From: Dirofilaria immitis
Lineage: Eukaryota; Nematoda; Chromadorea; Rhabditida; Onchocercidae
Assembly: GCA_024305405.1 (NCBI GenBank)
Contig: JAKNDB010000104.1
Location: 620,001 to 684,000 of the forward strand
Direction: 5' to 3'
DNA length: 64,000 nt
A model generated the notes under the pieces. It saw nothing but the letters and a program-made list of their open reading frames with translations. It made no database searches and was not told where the DNA came from. A program made the translations under genes and the position numbers. Of the stretch, positions 16,084 through 27,690 are shown piece after piece (position 1 is the stretch's first letter; every line of letters begins with the position of its first letter).

Positions 16084-17123
16084 TGATGTAAATCGAAAAA
16101 GAAGAGATGAGACTTAACTATATTTATGATGATATTTTTTATTCATTCCTTTTCACCTCTTTCGCTTACTTCTATTTTCAAAGTTAAAAAACCAAAGAAG
16201 AAAAAAATGAAAATATTTGAAATCTATCATAGAACTTGAAGTTGAGATCTTGATATCTTATGTCCTTATTTGTTCAGTGCAACTCCTGATCTTAAAATGA
16301 TATTAAGCACCCTATTAGTTTAATAGAAGTCAGCATTGCTTGAGCAGTAACTAATTCTATTCTTTCCCGAATATATAGTTGCTGTTATATTTGTTGGCAA
16401 GATGAAAAATGCTAGTTTATACGGCAAAGCAGGGAATGAAGATTTAGGAAATTAAACAATTAGTCATTTTAACATGTTAATTATGTTCAAAAATTATTAT
16501 AATTTTGTCTGGATTAATTTTATGTATGGTTTTTGTACCTGCTCATTAACGGGAATATCAGTTTCAGATGATTTAGATTACGGAATATTCATGTTATTCC
16601 TTCTTGTACAGTGTATTAAATTAATTTATTTATTTCTGAATAAAAAAGAAAAAAAATTACACAGCTATTGGATGGGTACATCAATGAAAAAGTTCTCTAT
16701 GATGAACTTTCGTCCTTAATTCCACCATTCCCGAGCAGTCAAGGATGGAGAAAGAGAAGATTAAAAGATTTAAAAATATATATATTGCAGGTTTTAGGAG
16801 AAAAATGATGAGCGATTTTAATTGGCTAGCTGTTGCCCTGACTATATTAGGAAGATTAAAAGATCTAAAAAATAAATATGTTGCAAGTTTTACGAGAAAA
16901 TTGATAAGCGACTTTAATCAGCTGGATTCGATTCTGATAATATTATAAATGAGTTGAAGTTTGTAGCATTAATCGTTTCATGTATTATTGTTGCTTATTA
17001 TGAACTTGAAGGGTAGGATCATTTGGATTAGGAAGAGCAAAGATACGACGTGAAAAATAGTTGATACCTCATGTCTATGATGGGTTGAAATGTTTCAACA
17101 ACAACTTTGTTAAAAAAGATTCG
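16084..17123. other. Intergenic, LTN1 to PTPS
   Basis: About 1 kb of AT-rich sequence between two genes on the same strand. It contains the 95-base tandem duplication listed separately. I see no gene. The spacing is longer than a typical tight nematode operon, so co-transcription is not supported. Confidence 0.5.
16756..16947 (+). repeat. Diverged 95-bp tandem duplication
   Basis: Two copies begin with GAAGATTAAAAGAT at 16756 and 16851 and continue in register through the ...GAGAAAA.TGAT(G)AGCGA.TTTAAT segment to about 16947. The copies differ at roughly one site in five or six. One frame stays open through both copies, which may be coincidental. Confidence 0.75.
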
Positions 17124-17932
17124 ATGGAATTGGTGGAGTTGACACGTCGTGAAACTTTTTCGGCCAGTCATCGCTTACAAAATGCAAATCTGAATGATGT
17201 TGAAAATCGACAGTTGTATGGTAAATGTAACAATTTGAATGGCCATGGACATAATTACGTTTGGGAAGTAACACTTCGTGGATCGATCGATCCAAAATCT
17301 GGAATGGTAAATTATGTAATCTCATGAGAAGTATATTGAAAGCATTTTGAAATTAGTTATTATAAGCAGTTTTTATCGTTTAATATAAATGGAGGAGAAA
17401 ATGAGATTATTTAGGATGGTTAGGATTATTATTTTTTCTTTCAATCTTTCAATTAGACAAAAAGATATTTTTACCATATGTTTCATTATATTATAAAAAA
17501 ATATTGTGCTGAAAGAGCTGAACTTAGCTTTCGTTTTTTTGACTTTTTATCCTAATTTTAAAAGAATCAAGAACTAGTTGTTTTTTCTCAATGGAAAAAA
17601 TCTAATTAACGTAATTTATTTTAATATTTCTCCCTAATGATATTATCAGTTATTATTATGGAATATTTAAGAGCAGTATTGTTTATTTTTAGTGAAATTT
17701 GCAGGTGTATAATTTGGCTAACCTGAAAAATGAAATGAAGATTGTAGTGGATGAGGTGGATCATAAGAATTTGGACAAGGATATCGATTATTTCAAAAGT
17801 AACGTAAGTACCACTGAGAATCTGATTCTTTATTTATGGGATAAACTGAAACTAAGTATCGGAAATCCTGAATTGCTTTATAAAATGGTTTTGCATGAAA
17901 CTGATAAAAATTCCGTCACTTATTATGGATAA
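17124..17932 (+). CDS. ptps-1: 6-pyruvoyl-tetrahydropterin synthase
   Basis: Two exons, 17124-17306 and 17705-17932, encode 136 aa (human enzyme 145). The enzyme converts 7,8-dihydroneopterin triphosphate to 6-pyruvoyl-tetrahydropterin, the second step of tetrahydrobiopterin synthesis, needed by the aromatic amino-acid hydroxylases. Visible family features: zinc ligands His16 (SASHRL), His41 and His43 (NGHGHNY); catalytic Cys35 (YGKCNN); the Asp80-His81 pair (VDHKNLD); VSTTEN; and the C-terminal HETD with the pterin-anchoring Glu. The start is the ATG at 17124, which gives [16 protein letters not shown]. An in-frame extension upstream exists but has no family similarity. The frame is intact with no indels. 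AATAAA at 17964-17969 is a likely poly(A) signal. Confidence 0.97.
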
Positions 17933-18339
17933 AAGCGTTTATTTTATTTCATAATTGACATAAAATAAACTTGCATCGTCATTTCTTCTTTGGATCTTAA
18001 AATATTAAAATGTTTTTGTAAAATATTGTAAACGATAGCTGATAATATTTATCTGTTATAACATGAATAATATATTTAATGTGATACAAACCATCTATTA
18101 AAATTTTTCAATTTCTGACACAGTGTTGGTGTTTGCATTCCCATTTCGAAATGAGAAATATTATACTGTATGAAGGAATGAATATTCAATTGAGGATTTA
18201 CACTTCTGGGGATTAAACTAAAAGCTATCCAATGTTTCTTCGATATCGTAAATTTATGAAACTTTCTATCTATCAAATTAATTACAAAATGTCATTAACT
18301 ACTGCTAAAGAATATTTTGATAAGAGTTTTGAGCAGTAC
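17933..18339. other. 3' flank of PTPS
   Basis: Contains the PTPS 3' UTR with AATAAA at 17964-17969. Otherwise AT-rich with no gene seen. The duplicated block begins at its right edge. Confidence 0.5.
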
Positions 18340-19954
18340 AAACTTCATTCCCTTTTGATAGTATTCTAGGAAAGCAGCTAATGACATTCAAGATGTTTGG
18401 ATTTATTCTTATTGTTGGAAAAACTGAAATAATTTTAGCATAAATAATTTCAATTAATCAAGGTATTTTAATATTGTAACATTAGACAAAAATCATTATA
18501 ACATATTTCCTAAATAATTTATTTCTCATGATGAATATAAATGAATGCTACAATGTTTAATTCTCATCTTTGTCTCTAATTACCACACTTTAAAAATATT
18601 GGAAATAAAATAATTTTTCATAAATATAAATGAATGTTATAATGTCTTATGTAATGAATTATTCCAACTTTGTCTTCGACTATCAAGCTTATGTAGAATG
18701 CTGGAAATGTTGTAATGCAACTCTCGCTACAAAAGGATTTCGTCTATTCATTTGATGAAATGCTAACTATATAATTCTTCTCGAAATTTAATTAACAATT
18801 AATGCGTCAACTTCAAATGACTTCTGTGGCTTATATTTCTTTTATCAGTTTAATATGACATATTAAATCTTTTCGTAATCAATAAAACTTTTATCCAAAT
18901 TGCTTGTCTTTGGTAAAAGAAATATTTTCAGCAACACTTAACATTTCAGTATGGATAAGTTAATACAGTTATATTTGGTGACTGACCAAATAGTTAATAC
19001 AATTATATTTGGCGATCCGTATTACTTTGTTCAGCTGAGATGGAGCAAAATTGCTAAATGGCACGGCATCTGAATAAGTATTATTTTTTAATTATGATTC
19101 TTACCGATATGGCAATGAAAACATTAATGAATTTGAAATTTGTTTATAGTTTGAAGTCAATCGATAATGATGATGGTAAAATTAAATTCTTCGGTTAAAA
19201 AAAATGATAAATCGGTAATCTAAGATTTTTAGTATATTCTGTTTTCCTTTAATAGTACTAACCAGTTTTTTTTTTTTTTGTTTTAATGAACAAAGTTCAG
19301 AAAATTTACTTTTGACTTCGAAATTCCCTTCTTTTTATTTTAGATTTAAAAGAAAAATTAATCATAAAAGCTTTTAATATTTGTTTTTAAGAATGGTGCT
19401 TAAATTGAGTTATAAACAAATCAATTATTCTATCATGAATAAATGATATTTTTGGAAAAGGCAATACAATAGTCAAGACATTAGTATCCAAAAATTCAAA
19501 TGTCTGCTTCTCAAAAATGTTTTAATCGCCTTATCAAGCAAATAAAAATTGATTAGAGGAGGTGAATCTGGCCATTTCAATTATTCATTGCATCTGTGTA
19601 GTCATTGCATTTAATCACATTCAATGTTATCATTTCTATGATTAATAAATACTATTTTTATGTTAAGATAATATTTTGGGAAAATGATAATATGAATTTT
19701 TCAAATTAAATCTAAATGTTTCAAATCTCTATTTTTAAGAGCGATATTAGTTAGAGAGTGTATAAGATGAATTCTCCGAATTAGTTTTAAAATTTGATAG
19801 CTGCATATCAAATTGCTACATGACCGACTAATTTTATGACAATCTTTTATTTCATATGATAAATTTTACCAATATTCTGGAGAAATAGTAACCGTAATAT
19901 TATTATGCATTTATCTCATTCACGTTATAGCTTTTTGCAACATCACTTTTCCTA
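18340..19954. other. Upstream region of protease copy 1
   Basis: 1.6 kb of AT-rich sequence with no gene that I can support. It is duplicated in full upstream of protease copy 2, so any promoter elements were copied with the gene. Confidence 0.5.
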
Positions 19955-19957
19955 TAG
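19950..19957 (+). promoter_or_regulatory. 3' splice site just before protease start (trans-splice candidate)
   Basis: TTCCTATAG-type acceptor three bases before the ATG at 19961, consistent with spliced-leader addition. The same sequence precedes copy 2. Confidence 0.45.
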
Positions 19958-19960
19958 ACA

Positions 19961-22933
19961 ATGAAAACCACTGTGGCTTTGCTAGTTTTTTGTTGTATAA
20001 TATTCGTAGTTCAAACAAGTGTACGTCGTATCATGATATCGAAAATTGGCTCTGTACGTCAACAACTTTTACGGTGATTATATAAACACATATATACATT
20101 TTTAAATTAATTATTAATTTGGAAAATTATGTAAAAATTAGAAAAAAATACATAATATAAATTCAATCGATTGTTTCTACAACTATTATTATCTTTTCTA
20201 TTTTTTTTTTTTCATTTTATCTATATTTGATGAATAACAATAAAAATTGGAAAGAAACAAAAATATAATCCCTGAGTATTAAAAAGAATCTGAAGAATTT
20301 TTATGAAATTTGGTATTGGATATTTATAGAGCCGGAAAATTGAAGCAATTCAATAATCTAATCCAATCATTGCTGAAAGAAAACGGAATAGTTGACTTTT
20401 TTGAATATATGGATAATATTTATGTAATCAATGTCACTATCGGAACACCGCGTATGCACATTAATATTTCTTATTATTCATCTTTTTATATCATAAATCA
20501 ATCGAAAAATCATTTCCGAGTATTATATGTTCTTGCATATTATATTATTCATCGCGTTATCTCTGCTATCTTCACAAGTTTCGAAATCTATTCTACTCCG
20601 AACAAAGATGCTTTATGATATTTAATATCATAGCTTATTTTTTGCAAACGTTGAAGTGAATTAGTTAGAAAGATAATCGTAAATAGAAAGTTATGAAGGA
20701 CCACTGCAAGAGAATTGGATCATAAATCATTATGGTGATATTTGTCATAAAATATTTCTCGTTCACCATTTAACCTTTATTTTCAGCACAACATTTCGAA
20801 ATTGTTCCCGATACAGGAAGTTCGGATTTATGGGTCATTTCGATTAAATGTAACAGTCAATCATGCAAAGGAGACAAATTACATCCGAAAAATCGATTTG
20901 ATCCAAGGTTTTTACTAGAAACAAAACTTTATAACTAATGCTTCAGAAACAAAACTTATAAATGACAGGTTGCCAGCAAAACTAGAAAATGCTGATGAGT
21001 TATCGATTAAATCCATCTGCTAGAAAAGATAAGCGATCAGACAAACTACGTTAAAAATATGTAAAAATGCATCAGAAGTGATATCGTTGATTTACATTGA
21101 TCATAAATTTTTATCACGGGAATTATTAAATGAATTTTACAGCAAATCTTCAACATACTCAGTTGATGGTCGAAAGTTCACAATAACTTATGAATTAGGC
21201 TATGCTGAGGGTATACTCGGGATTGATCATTTTTCAGTGAGTTTTTAATCAAAAATATTTTAACTTTTCAAATAAACTCAATAGAAACTTTTTGCTTATT
21301 TTTATCTAGTTTTCTAATTTTTCAATCAATTAATTATATTCAAAAATATTATTTAAAAAAGCGAATATTTGTAGTTTGCTGATCTCGCAGTTGAGATGCA
21401 AACATTCGGTTTAGCAGAACAGATTGCTCACGTTTTTGGAGATATTCCAATCGATGGTATAATGGGTTTAGCTTGGCCAGCGCTTTCAGAATTCCAAGTT
21501 ACTCCACCGATGCAAAATATACTTGACGAATTAGATGAGCCAATAATGACAGTTTACATGACTCGGTCGGTTTCATTGTATTTTATTATAATTAATCATC
21601 ATTTGATAAGCATATCATAATACTGAGCATAAATCATAAATAATATAAAGTTGTGAAGCAATTTTATATTTATAAAAATATAAAATTTATTAACTTTATA
21701 TAGAATTTAATCTTTCAATATTAAGTGCATTACAAGATATGACTAAAGATGAAAATAATAATTAAAGAATGGATTATCAATCAATTTTTGAATTTATTGG
21801 AAGAATATTCTTAATTATAATTTATTCATTTACTAAGGCATTTCTAAGCGTGCAATTTATAGAGAAATAGAACCGATTATGGAAGAAGTTTACGGAGGTG
21901 AAATCACATTTGGCGGTTTTGACGAACAAAATTGTGAATTGCCGATCAGATGGGTAGAATTAACTTCACAATCATTCTGGCAATTTACCGTTACTGGGTA
22001 AATAAACATCCATAATTTTCAATACAATAATTTCCTTTATCAAAATCGATTTCGCATAAGTTTTCTGAAAGATTCCTGTCGGTTTGTAAGCTTTTTATAG
22101 AGTTTTTTTTCTTGTTCCTTTCAATCATTATTTGAAATTCATTTTTGCTTTCTCTTTTTTTTTTTTGTTATAAAAACAAATTTTATGTTTCATTTCGAAT
22201 TTCTGTATCTAATTATACTAATTTGAAATGAGGAAATAAATTGAAAATTTTTAATTTTCAGATACATTTTGATCTCATTCATTCAATTTATATTTTTTGC
22301 CCTTTTTAAATTTCTCATTATTCTATAACTAACACTTATGTTGCATGAAGTGTACGAGTTCAATCATACAAGAATACTAATTGGTTACAAGGAATCTCTG
22401 ATACCGGAACATCCTATTTAATAATACCAACATTTCTTATGAAGCCAATCATAAAAAAAATTAATGCTACGTTTTCATTCGATTATGACGCTTATGTACT
22501 CGATTGTTCCATGCGAAATACTGGTCCCGATATTGAAATTGCTATAAGTGGTTTGTACTATTCAATACCACCTGAGCAATATATTCTACAGGTATTATCA
22601 TTTTTAATTTGAGAAGACTTTTAAGGTATCTTTGGCATTTTGATAGAATTCATCCAGAATTTCATTTTTTAAAATTAGCCATCTATGTTATAAATATGCT
22701 TCTTAAGGAAATAATAATTTTGAAAATTTTTTCCTAATCAATCAATAATCCATTTTATACAGTATATCGATGAATCAGGTTCTCCTGTATGCATATTTGC
22801 TGCATTCGAAAATTTCGGTGTTGGATTTAGTCCAGCTTGGATTCTTGGTGATGTTTTCATCCGTTCTTATTGCAATGTGCATGATTACGTAAACAATCGT
22901 ATTGGTTTCGCTAAATCTTATTTTCAACAATGA
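19961..22933 (+). CDS. Secreted pepsin-like (A1) aspartic protease, copy 1
   Basis: Eight exons with matching phases: 19961-20073, 20330-20451, 20787-20907, 21143-21236, 21375-21565, 21863-21997, 22351-22591 and 22763-22933. They encode an intact 395-aa protein. Residues 1-20 are a signal peptide ([17 protein letters not shown]). A short basic propeptide follows, then the N-lobe start [10 protein letters not shown]. Catalytic Asp87 lies in [16 protein letters not shown] and Asp276 in [13 protein letters not shown]. The C-terminal [16 protein letters not shown] matches the family's ILGDVFLR block. The product resembles nematode ASP/cathepsin D-like enzymes that digest protein in gut or lysosome; the exact substrate is unknown. 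Unusual features: Pro in place of the usual aromatic or aliphatic residue before Asp87, Asp instead of Asn two residues after DTGS, and a flap segment TYELGYAEG where YGTGS is usual. Activity is likely but untested. Confidence 0.95.
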
Positions 22934-24229
22934 AAATTTATGAGATTTTTAGAAACCTTCCGTCCACTCATATTGTTCTCAAATGCATGAAAATTAATAT
23001 AAATTTTATAAAATAGAATTTGTTTTAAAAATATGTATATTAAATATAATAATATAGAATAAAATTCTCGCATAAATTCAATTAACATCTGCAAAATTGA
23101 AAATATAATCAAAAATTTATATTTTAGTAGGTAAGTCAACAGCGTTTTACAGTTTTTCTTTTTTTTCGTGTCTCTAAATGAATTATTAGGACTACAGGTT
23201 AATGAAGGATTAATCTCATCTGATCCTGAAAATATCCGAAAAAAACAGAAATTGGAAATGCTCTTATATTGAAGAAATAAAGATTAAAAATCAGATTAAA
23301 AGCCGAATCAAAGTTAATATTTCTCTCGTTTTTTAAAAAAAAAGCATTAGAAATATCAAATATTAGAAAAATAGGATAAAGGTCGCTGATTTTTGATTTC
23401 AAAATCAGTTATTTCTTTATTGAAATTTGAAATCTAAACAATGAGAGATTAAAATCTCAAATTCAAATTCAAATATCAACCTATTGCAGAATGATTCATT
23501 TTATTTATCTTTTCTTCTACTTTCCGACTTTCCTCTTTTTTTTATATTTGCGATTGATTCGAAAATATCGCGTTGAATATTGGATTTCTGAGAAAAATCA
23601 TAGAATTAAGATATATAGCAATAAATCTATTTAACAAATTTTGTCTTTCATACATTATATGCATATTACGACCGAATATTCTGAAATTATACGTTTGATA
23701 CGTTCATATCTTTGATATTTATTGCAATAGATCAATATAAGATGAGGTAGTTCCAGTTTCATATCATGACTGGTTGCATATGAAATATTAACCGTCTTCA
23801 TGCTACTCGCTGTGATGAACGTTTGGTTAGTTGGTGCGTTTGGCTTCTTTTAGTTTTGATTTTTCCTGGTAGGGTCTTTTGTTTTACTGTTATTCATTGC
23901 TTTGATACGTCTATTTTGTATTACATATCTTGTCTGTTTCAATTTTTTAATCTTATTATACAGTATTATCGCTCAAAATATTTGTCAATTTCAGAATATT
24001 TTTTTTTTGAGAAAATTTTCGTCCAATTTTTTTCCTTAATAACCATTTTAAGGTACTTGCAAAAATGTTGGACTAATTTTTCGAGAAAAAAACAAAAAGA
24101 AAAAAGAAAGCAAAAAGCAGCAAACATTTATGTGTGGTTGATATAGGATGCACGAATAATTGTAATTAAGAAAAAATGTTAGAGAAAGAGCAACAAAAAA
24201 GTGTTTACTATCTTATCGAGGGATTTTGG
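22934..24229. other. Intergenic, protease copy 1 to U1-C
   Basis: AT-rich sequence. The duplicated block ends at 23744. Immediately after it, about 25 bases beginning GTTCCAGTTTCATAT resemble sequence at 41223, downstream of copy 2. No gene is supported. Confidence 0.5.
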
Positions 24230-24240
24230 TTTCATTTTAG
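24230..24240 (+). promoter_or_regulatory. 3' splice site just before U1-C start (trans-splice candidate)
   Basis: TTTCATTTTAG ends four bases before the ATG at 24245, the spacing typical of a spliced-leader acceptor in nematodes. Confidence 0.55.
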
Positions 24241-24244
24241 AAGT

Positions 24245-25608
24245 ATGCCAAAATATTATTGCGATTACTGTGACACCTTTTTGACGCATGATTCACCATC
24301 TGTTCGGAAAACTCATAATGGTGGTCGAAAGCATAAGGTTAATTCAGATCATTATTTGCATTGCTCTCATTTTTAAGAATTTTTTATATGGATTATGTAG
24401 TTACGTTATCATAGGAGAAAATAGCTGATAGTCAGTTTATACAATGCATTTCGGAAACAAATATTTGTTTGCCATTATATATCTTTTGGTACTAGTCTTA
24501 TAATTATTTTCATTGTTCAGCAAGGATTTCTTTCTTGAATGTCAAGTGACCTGTTTTATAAGAATCAATGTCTCATACACTTACCGTGGCATATACGGTG
24601 CTAGTTTTATTAGTTTTATTGAGAAATAAAATGTAATTAAAAATTATGAAAAAAGGATTCCAGCAGAAACTGTTTGAAACGGTTAAAGGTCTATTGTAGG
24701 AAAATGTGCGAATGTTTTATCAAAAATGGATGGAAGAGCAAGCACAGAAGTTAGTTGATGCTACTGCGCGAGCATTTACGCAAGGTCGTATGGGTAGTAG
24801 TCAGGGAACTGCTCCTCGAATGCCTATGGTACATTTTTTCTTACTTTTGCATGGAAACAGTTTTAGAACTTTACTGTGCTCTGTTATGAATAAAATCACC
24901 TATGTGTGCCGAAGATATTGATTGATTTCTTTTTTAGACTTTTAGATTTTTTTTATTGATTGATTTCTTTTAGTTTTTGGTCATTTATATAACATGAAGA
25001 TTGCGGATTAACGCTTTAATATCTAGGCTGTTTCATTCTTTTTTTTGGATTAAAAAATTTATAGCAAGAATTCTTTGAAAAATTTTTTTCTTATTTTTAT
25101 TTGTTGTTTTGATGAATAGATCTTTTTCGTTAATTTTTAATAACATAACTGAGATTTAGATGCTTTGTCTAATATTTATAAAATATATTGTTGCATCTTA
25201 TTGACATACTAAAGGTTAAGAATTTTGGCAGTTAGTAGTACAAGTGAAGTATCTTGTATCCTGCAAGATTCGGATAAAATGTTTAGTCTCGTTGGACTGT
25301 TTTATCTTCTGTTTTATTTCTTTAATGAATTATATTTCACGTAAACTCTTGTGTCAAATACAAATTATGCATTTTAAAATTTTCCAGTTTGGTTTTAATC
25401 TAATTGCTTTCTGCTTATCGTACTCGCATTAGCAAATTTATAGGCAGTAGGTGGACCGAGACCACCTATCATGGCACCAGTTGGTGGTCCACCGGTTCGA
25501 GGTCCAATGCCATTTCCTTATCCACCAATGGGTGCTCCCATGGGACCCCCAATGATGATGAGGCCACCGTTCATGATGCCGACAGGACCTCGCCGAGAGA
25601 TACGATAA
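24245..25608 (+). CDS. SNRPC: U1 small nuclear ribonucleoprotein C
   Basis: Three exons (24245-24337, 24700-24828, 25444-25608) encode 128 aa; human U1-C is 159 aa. The protein belongs to the U1 snRNP and stabilises pairing of U1 snRNA with 5' splice sites. Exon 1 is almost identical to the family's zinc finger: [20 protein letters not shown], with zinc ligands Cys6, Cys9, His24 and His30. Exon 2 continues with [20 protein letters not shown], the conserved helix after the finger. Exon 3 gives the usual Pro/Gly/Met-rich tail, shorter than in vertebrates, ending in GPRREIR. All exons are in phase and no indel is needed. It lies just right of duplication copy 1 and is not itself duplicated. Confidence 0.97.
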
Positions 25609-26255
25609 TATTTTTTGCTGTTGTTTAGTAATAATACCTATTTTGTGCTTTAAATGTTATACTTAGATCTGGCAGAACATCATATTTGTAGAAATCATTT
25701 GAAGAGAAATCATATTGATTGCTCGGATCTTTATCTTTAATTTTAGTTCTAATTGAGTGAGATCATAAAATTTTAAGTAATAAATCATGTAAAAATCAAA
25801 AAAAAATCATTTTTAAGTTTTTTAATTGTTTCAGTTACTTTCTTTCATTTCCATGTTTACAATTTTGTGCATGAATTACAGATGTATGAAATTAAAAGTT
25901 CAGTTTCTTAAATAAAAAATGTACTCATCCTTGAAAGTGAACGCATGATATTTGAGACGGTCTCAAAATAGCAATGCTAAAATATGCAAGATAAAAAATT
26001 GAATGGAGAATCATGAAAGGTAAAACGAAATAATCTAAATGATGAAAATTATAAGTTAAATGAAACGTACATAATGGCAGAGATGGTGGTGATTTCGTTA
26101 TCATTGTCGCGAACGCTGATTCGCGAAACTCCAACATACAATTACATAATTAAATAAATTTCTTATTGTAAACAAATAAGCAAATAGATTACTCACCGTA
26201 AATTAATGCTCATGAAACTATGAATCATCCCAGTCATATCCACATTCCTTAAAAT
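25609..26255. other. 3' flank of U1-C
   Basis: AT-rich sequence including the presumed U1-C 3' UTR. I see no gene. Confidence 0.45.
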
Positions 26256-26617
26256 TGTTTTTCACACGTTTTTGTTGTTATCTAACCAATCTACATCTTT
26301 ATGTTTAAACGCTTATTTTCCCACGCTAATCCCCTTTTAATCGTACTGTAATGTTTCCTCCATATCCCAATCCACATCTTTGTGTTTAAACGCTTATTTT
26401 CCCACGCTAATCTCCCCTTTTAATCTTACTGTAATGTTTCCTCCATATCCGGTATGTTTCCGGTGCTAGAATTAACCACTCCCACTTCTGGGAAGATATA
26501 AACCACGAGTGATCATCATCAATATTATTGTTATCACTTAAGTACAATCAGTAATAAACGTTTCGGCTTCATGGTGTGTTCTCAATACAGCTCCGCTACC
26601 CTACTCAATCCCCAACA
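26256..26617 (+). mobile_element. Candidate LTR (solo or orphan)
   Basis: This stretch has the parts of a retroelement LTR in order: a possible TGT start near 26256, an internal 81-base tandem duplication, a TATA-like GATATAAA near 26495, AATAAA near 26553, and a CCCAACA end at 26611-26617. TGGTGACATTTGG follows directly and could be a tRNA primer-binding site. I find no second LTR copy in the window. The nearby pol remnant is on the opposite strand, so this LTR is not simply linked to it. The left boundary is a guess. Confidence 0.4.
26287..26450 (+). repeat. 81-bp tandem duplication
   Basis: Two copies start at 26287 and 26368. Both contain GTTTAAACGCTTATTTTCCC and end in TGTTTCCTCCATATCC. 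They differ at only a few positions plus a two-base length change. Confidence 0.9.
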
Positions 26618-27059
26618 TTGGTGACATTTGGTCCCTCGACGTCAGCTCACACTCAATAAATACGCGACAATCATTGCATGGAGTTTAAGTCAGTGTATAT
26701 TTATTTTTATTCTTGGAAAGTTGTTTCTTTGATCTCCACAAATACTAATGCAAATCAGTGTTTTTATCCTCGTCATGTTCTGCTTCCAAACTTTTATCTT
26801 CGTTCCATAAGCGTTTATTTAACGCTGCTATCAATATTAGTGAGTCAGATACATTATCTCCATATACTTATATTACAAAATATTTCAGTTATTGGACAAC
26901 TTGCCCGATCAATATTCATTTTACTAATTTGTAATCGTTGCCCGTGAGCAAATTTCTTTCAATTGAAATCGTTATAGTCGTGATAATTTTTGATTAACTG
27001 CCTTCTTTATTTTTTAAAAGACTTTTCTGTAATTTCGGTTTCCCATTCTGGCCAATTTA
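26618..27059. other. Region between candidate LTR and pol remnant
   Basis: Starts with the possible primer-binding site. An 89-codon open frame (26678-26947) has no family signature. A segment around 26755-26830 (CAGTGTTTTTATC..GTCATGTTCTG) is similar to 41428-41500, which suggests an interspersed repeat. Confidence 0.4.
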
Positions 27060-27690
27060 ATTCTTTTCCTTCCATATTGATCCTTTCCACCATAACTATA
27101 GTCTTTTAATCCTTTAGGTGGAAGTCTTTTAGTTGTTACAACAATTGGATTATTCGCTGGGATATAAGAAAAGGAACCTTCCATATATGTATATTCGACT
27201 TGATTCTGTAAAAACTTGGTAGTAATCAGAATGACTTTGTATCCAGTGTAAGATACATTGAGAATCCGACCATAAAGCAGTTTTTAGATTCTCGGGTTCT
27301 AATTGTTTTATTACAAATTGAGCGGCTTTTGCCTTGATAAGTATTGCGAGTAACTCTCACCGCGGTATCGGTGTAATACTAGGTTTGGCAAAATCAAAAA
27401 CTTTTCTTTCATTTTGATTTTGCACATTTAGTATTGCCGCGTATGCTGCATTCGATGCATAAATCATGAATTTGGATTTCATTTGAGAAGGATGTAGTGA
27501 ATCGCAGCAACTTCTTTACTCTGTGAGTTTATTCGATAATTTTTATCTTCTTCGCTTATTGTTTGATCCCAAGGACTATAAATTTAGAAAAATATTTTAA
27601 ATTATATCATTATAGGAACAAGAAATCCTAATGGATCATACCGAAATGCAAAGTAAACATTATGAATTGTAAAGTAAACATTTTTCTTAC
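27060..27690 (-). mobile_element. Degenerate Bel/Pao-like retrotransposon pol fragment
   Basis: On the minus strand, pieces of a Bel/Pao-type polyprotein appear in the expected order, in shifting frames with stops. FRYDPLGFLVPIMI and SPWDQTISEED match the region after the reverse transcriptase. Then come LAILIKAKAAQFVIKQLE and ALWSDSQCILHWIQSHS, the RNase H-like block with its conserved Asp. The frame shifts and stops show that it is a dead remnant. I could not confidently extend it into reverse transcriptase to the right (27690-28070) or integrase to the left. Its orientation matches the minus-strand gag copy at 32677-34154, so the two may derive from one disrupted element. Confidence 0.7.

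Larger units (their letters stand above)
18340..23744 (+). repeat. Direct duplication, copy 1 (5.4 kb, contains aspartic protease)
   Basis: This block is repeated at 35115-40521 in the same orientation. Read side by side, the copies match base for base over long stretches, including introns and 1.6 kb upstream of the protease. The differences I noticed are almost all one-base length changes in A or T runs (for example A8/A7 in exon 7 and T5/T4 after exon 3), plus at least one substitution near 23477 (ATCAAC against ATCTAC). The left boundary is at AAACTTCATTCCC and the right at AATATAAGATG. Flanking sequences are unrelated. Confidence 0.97.
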
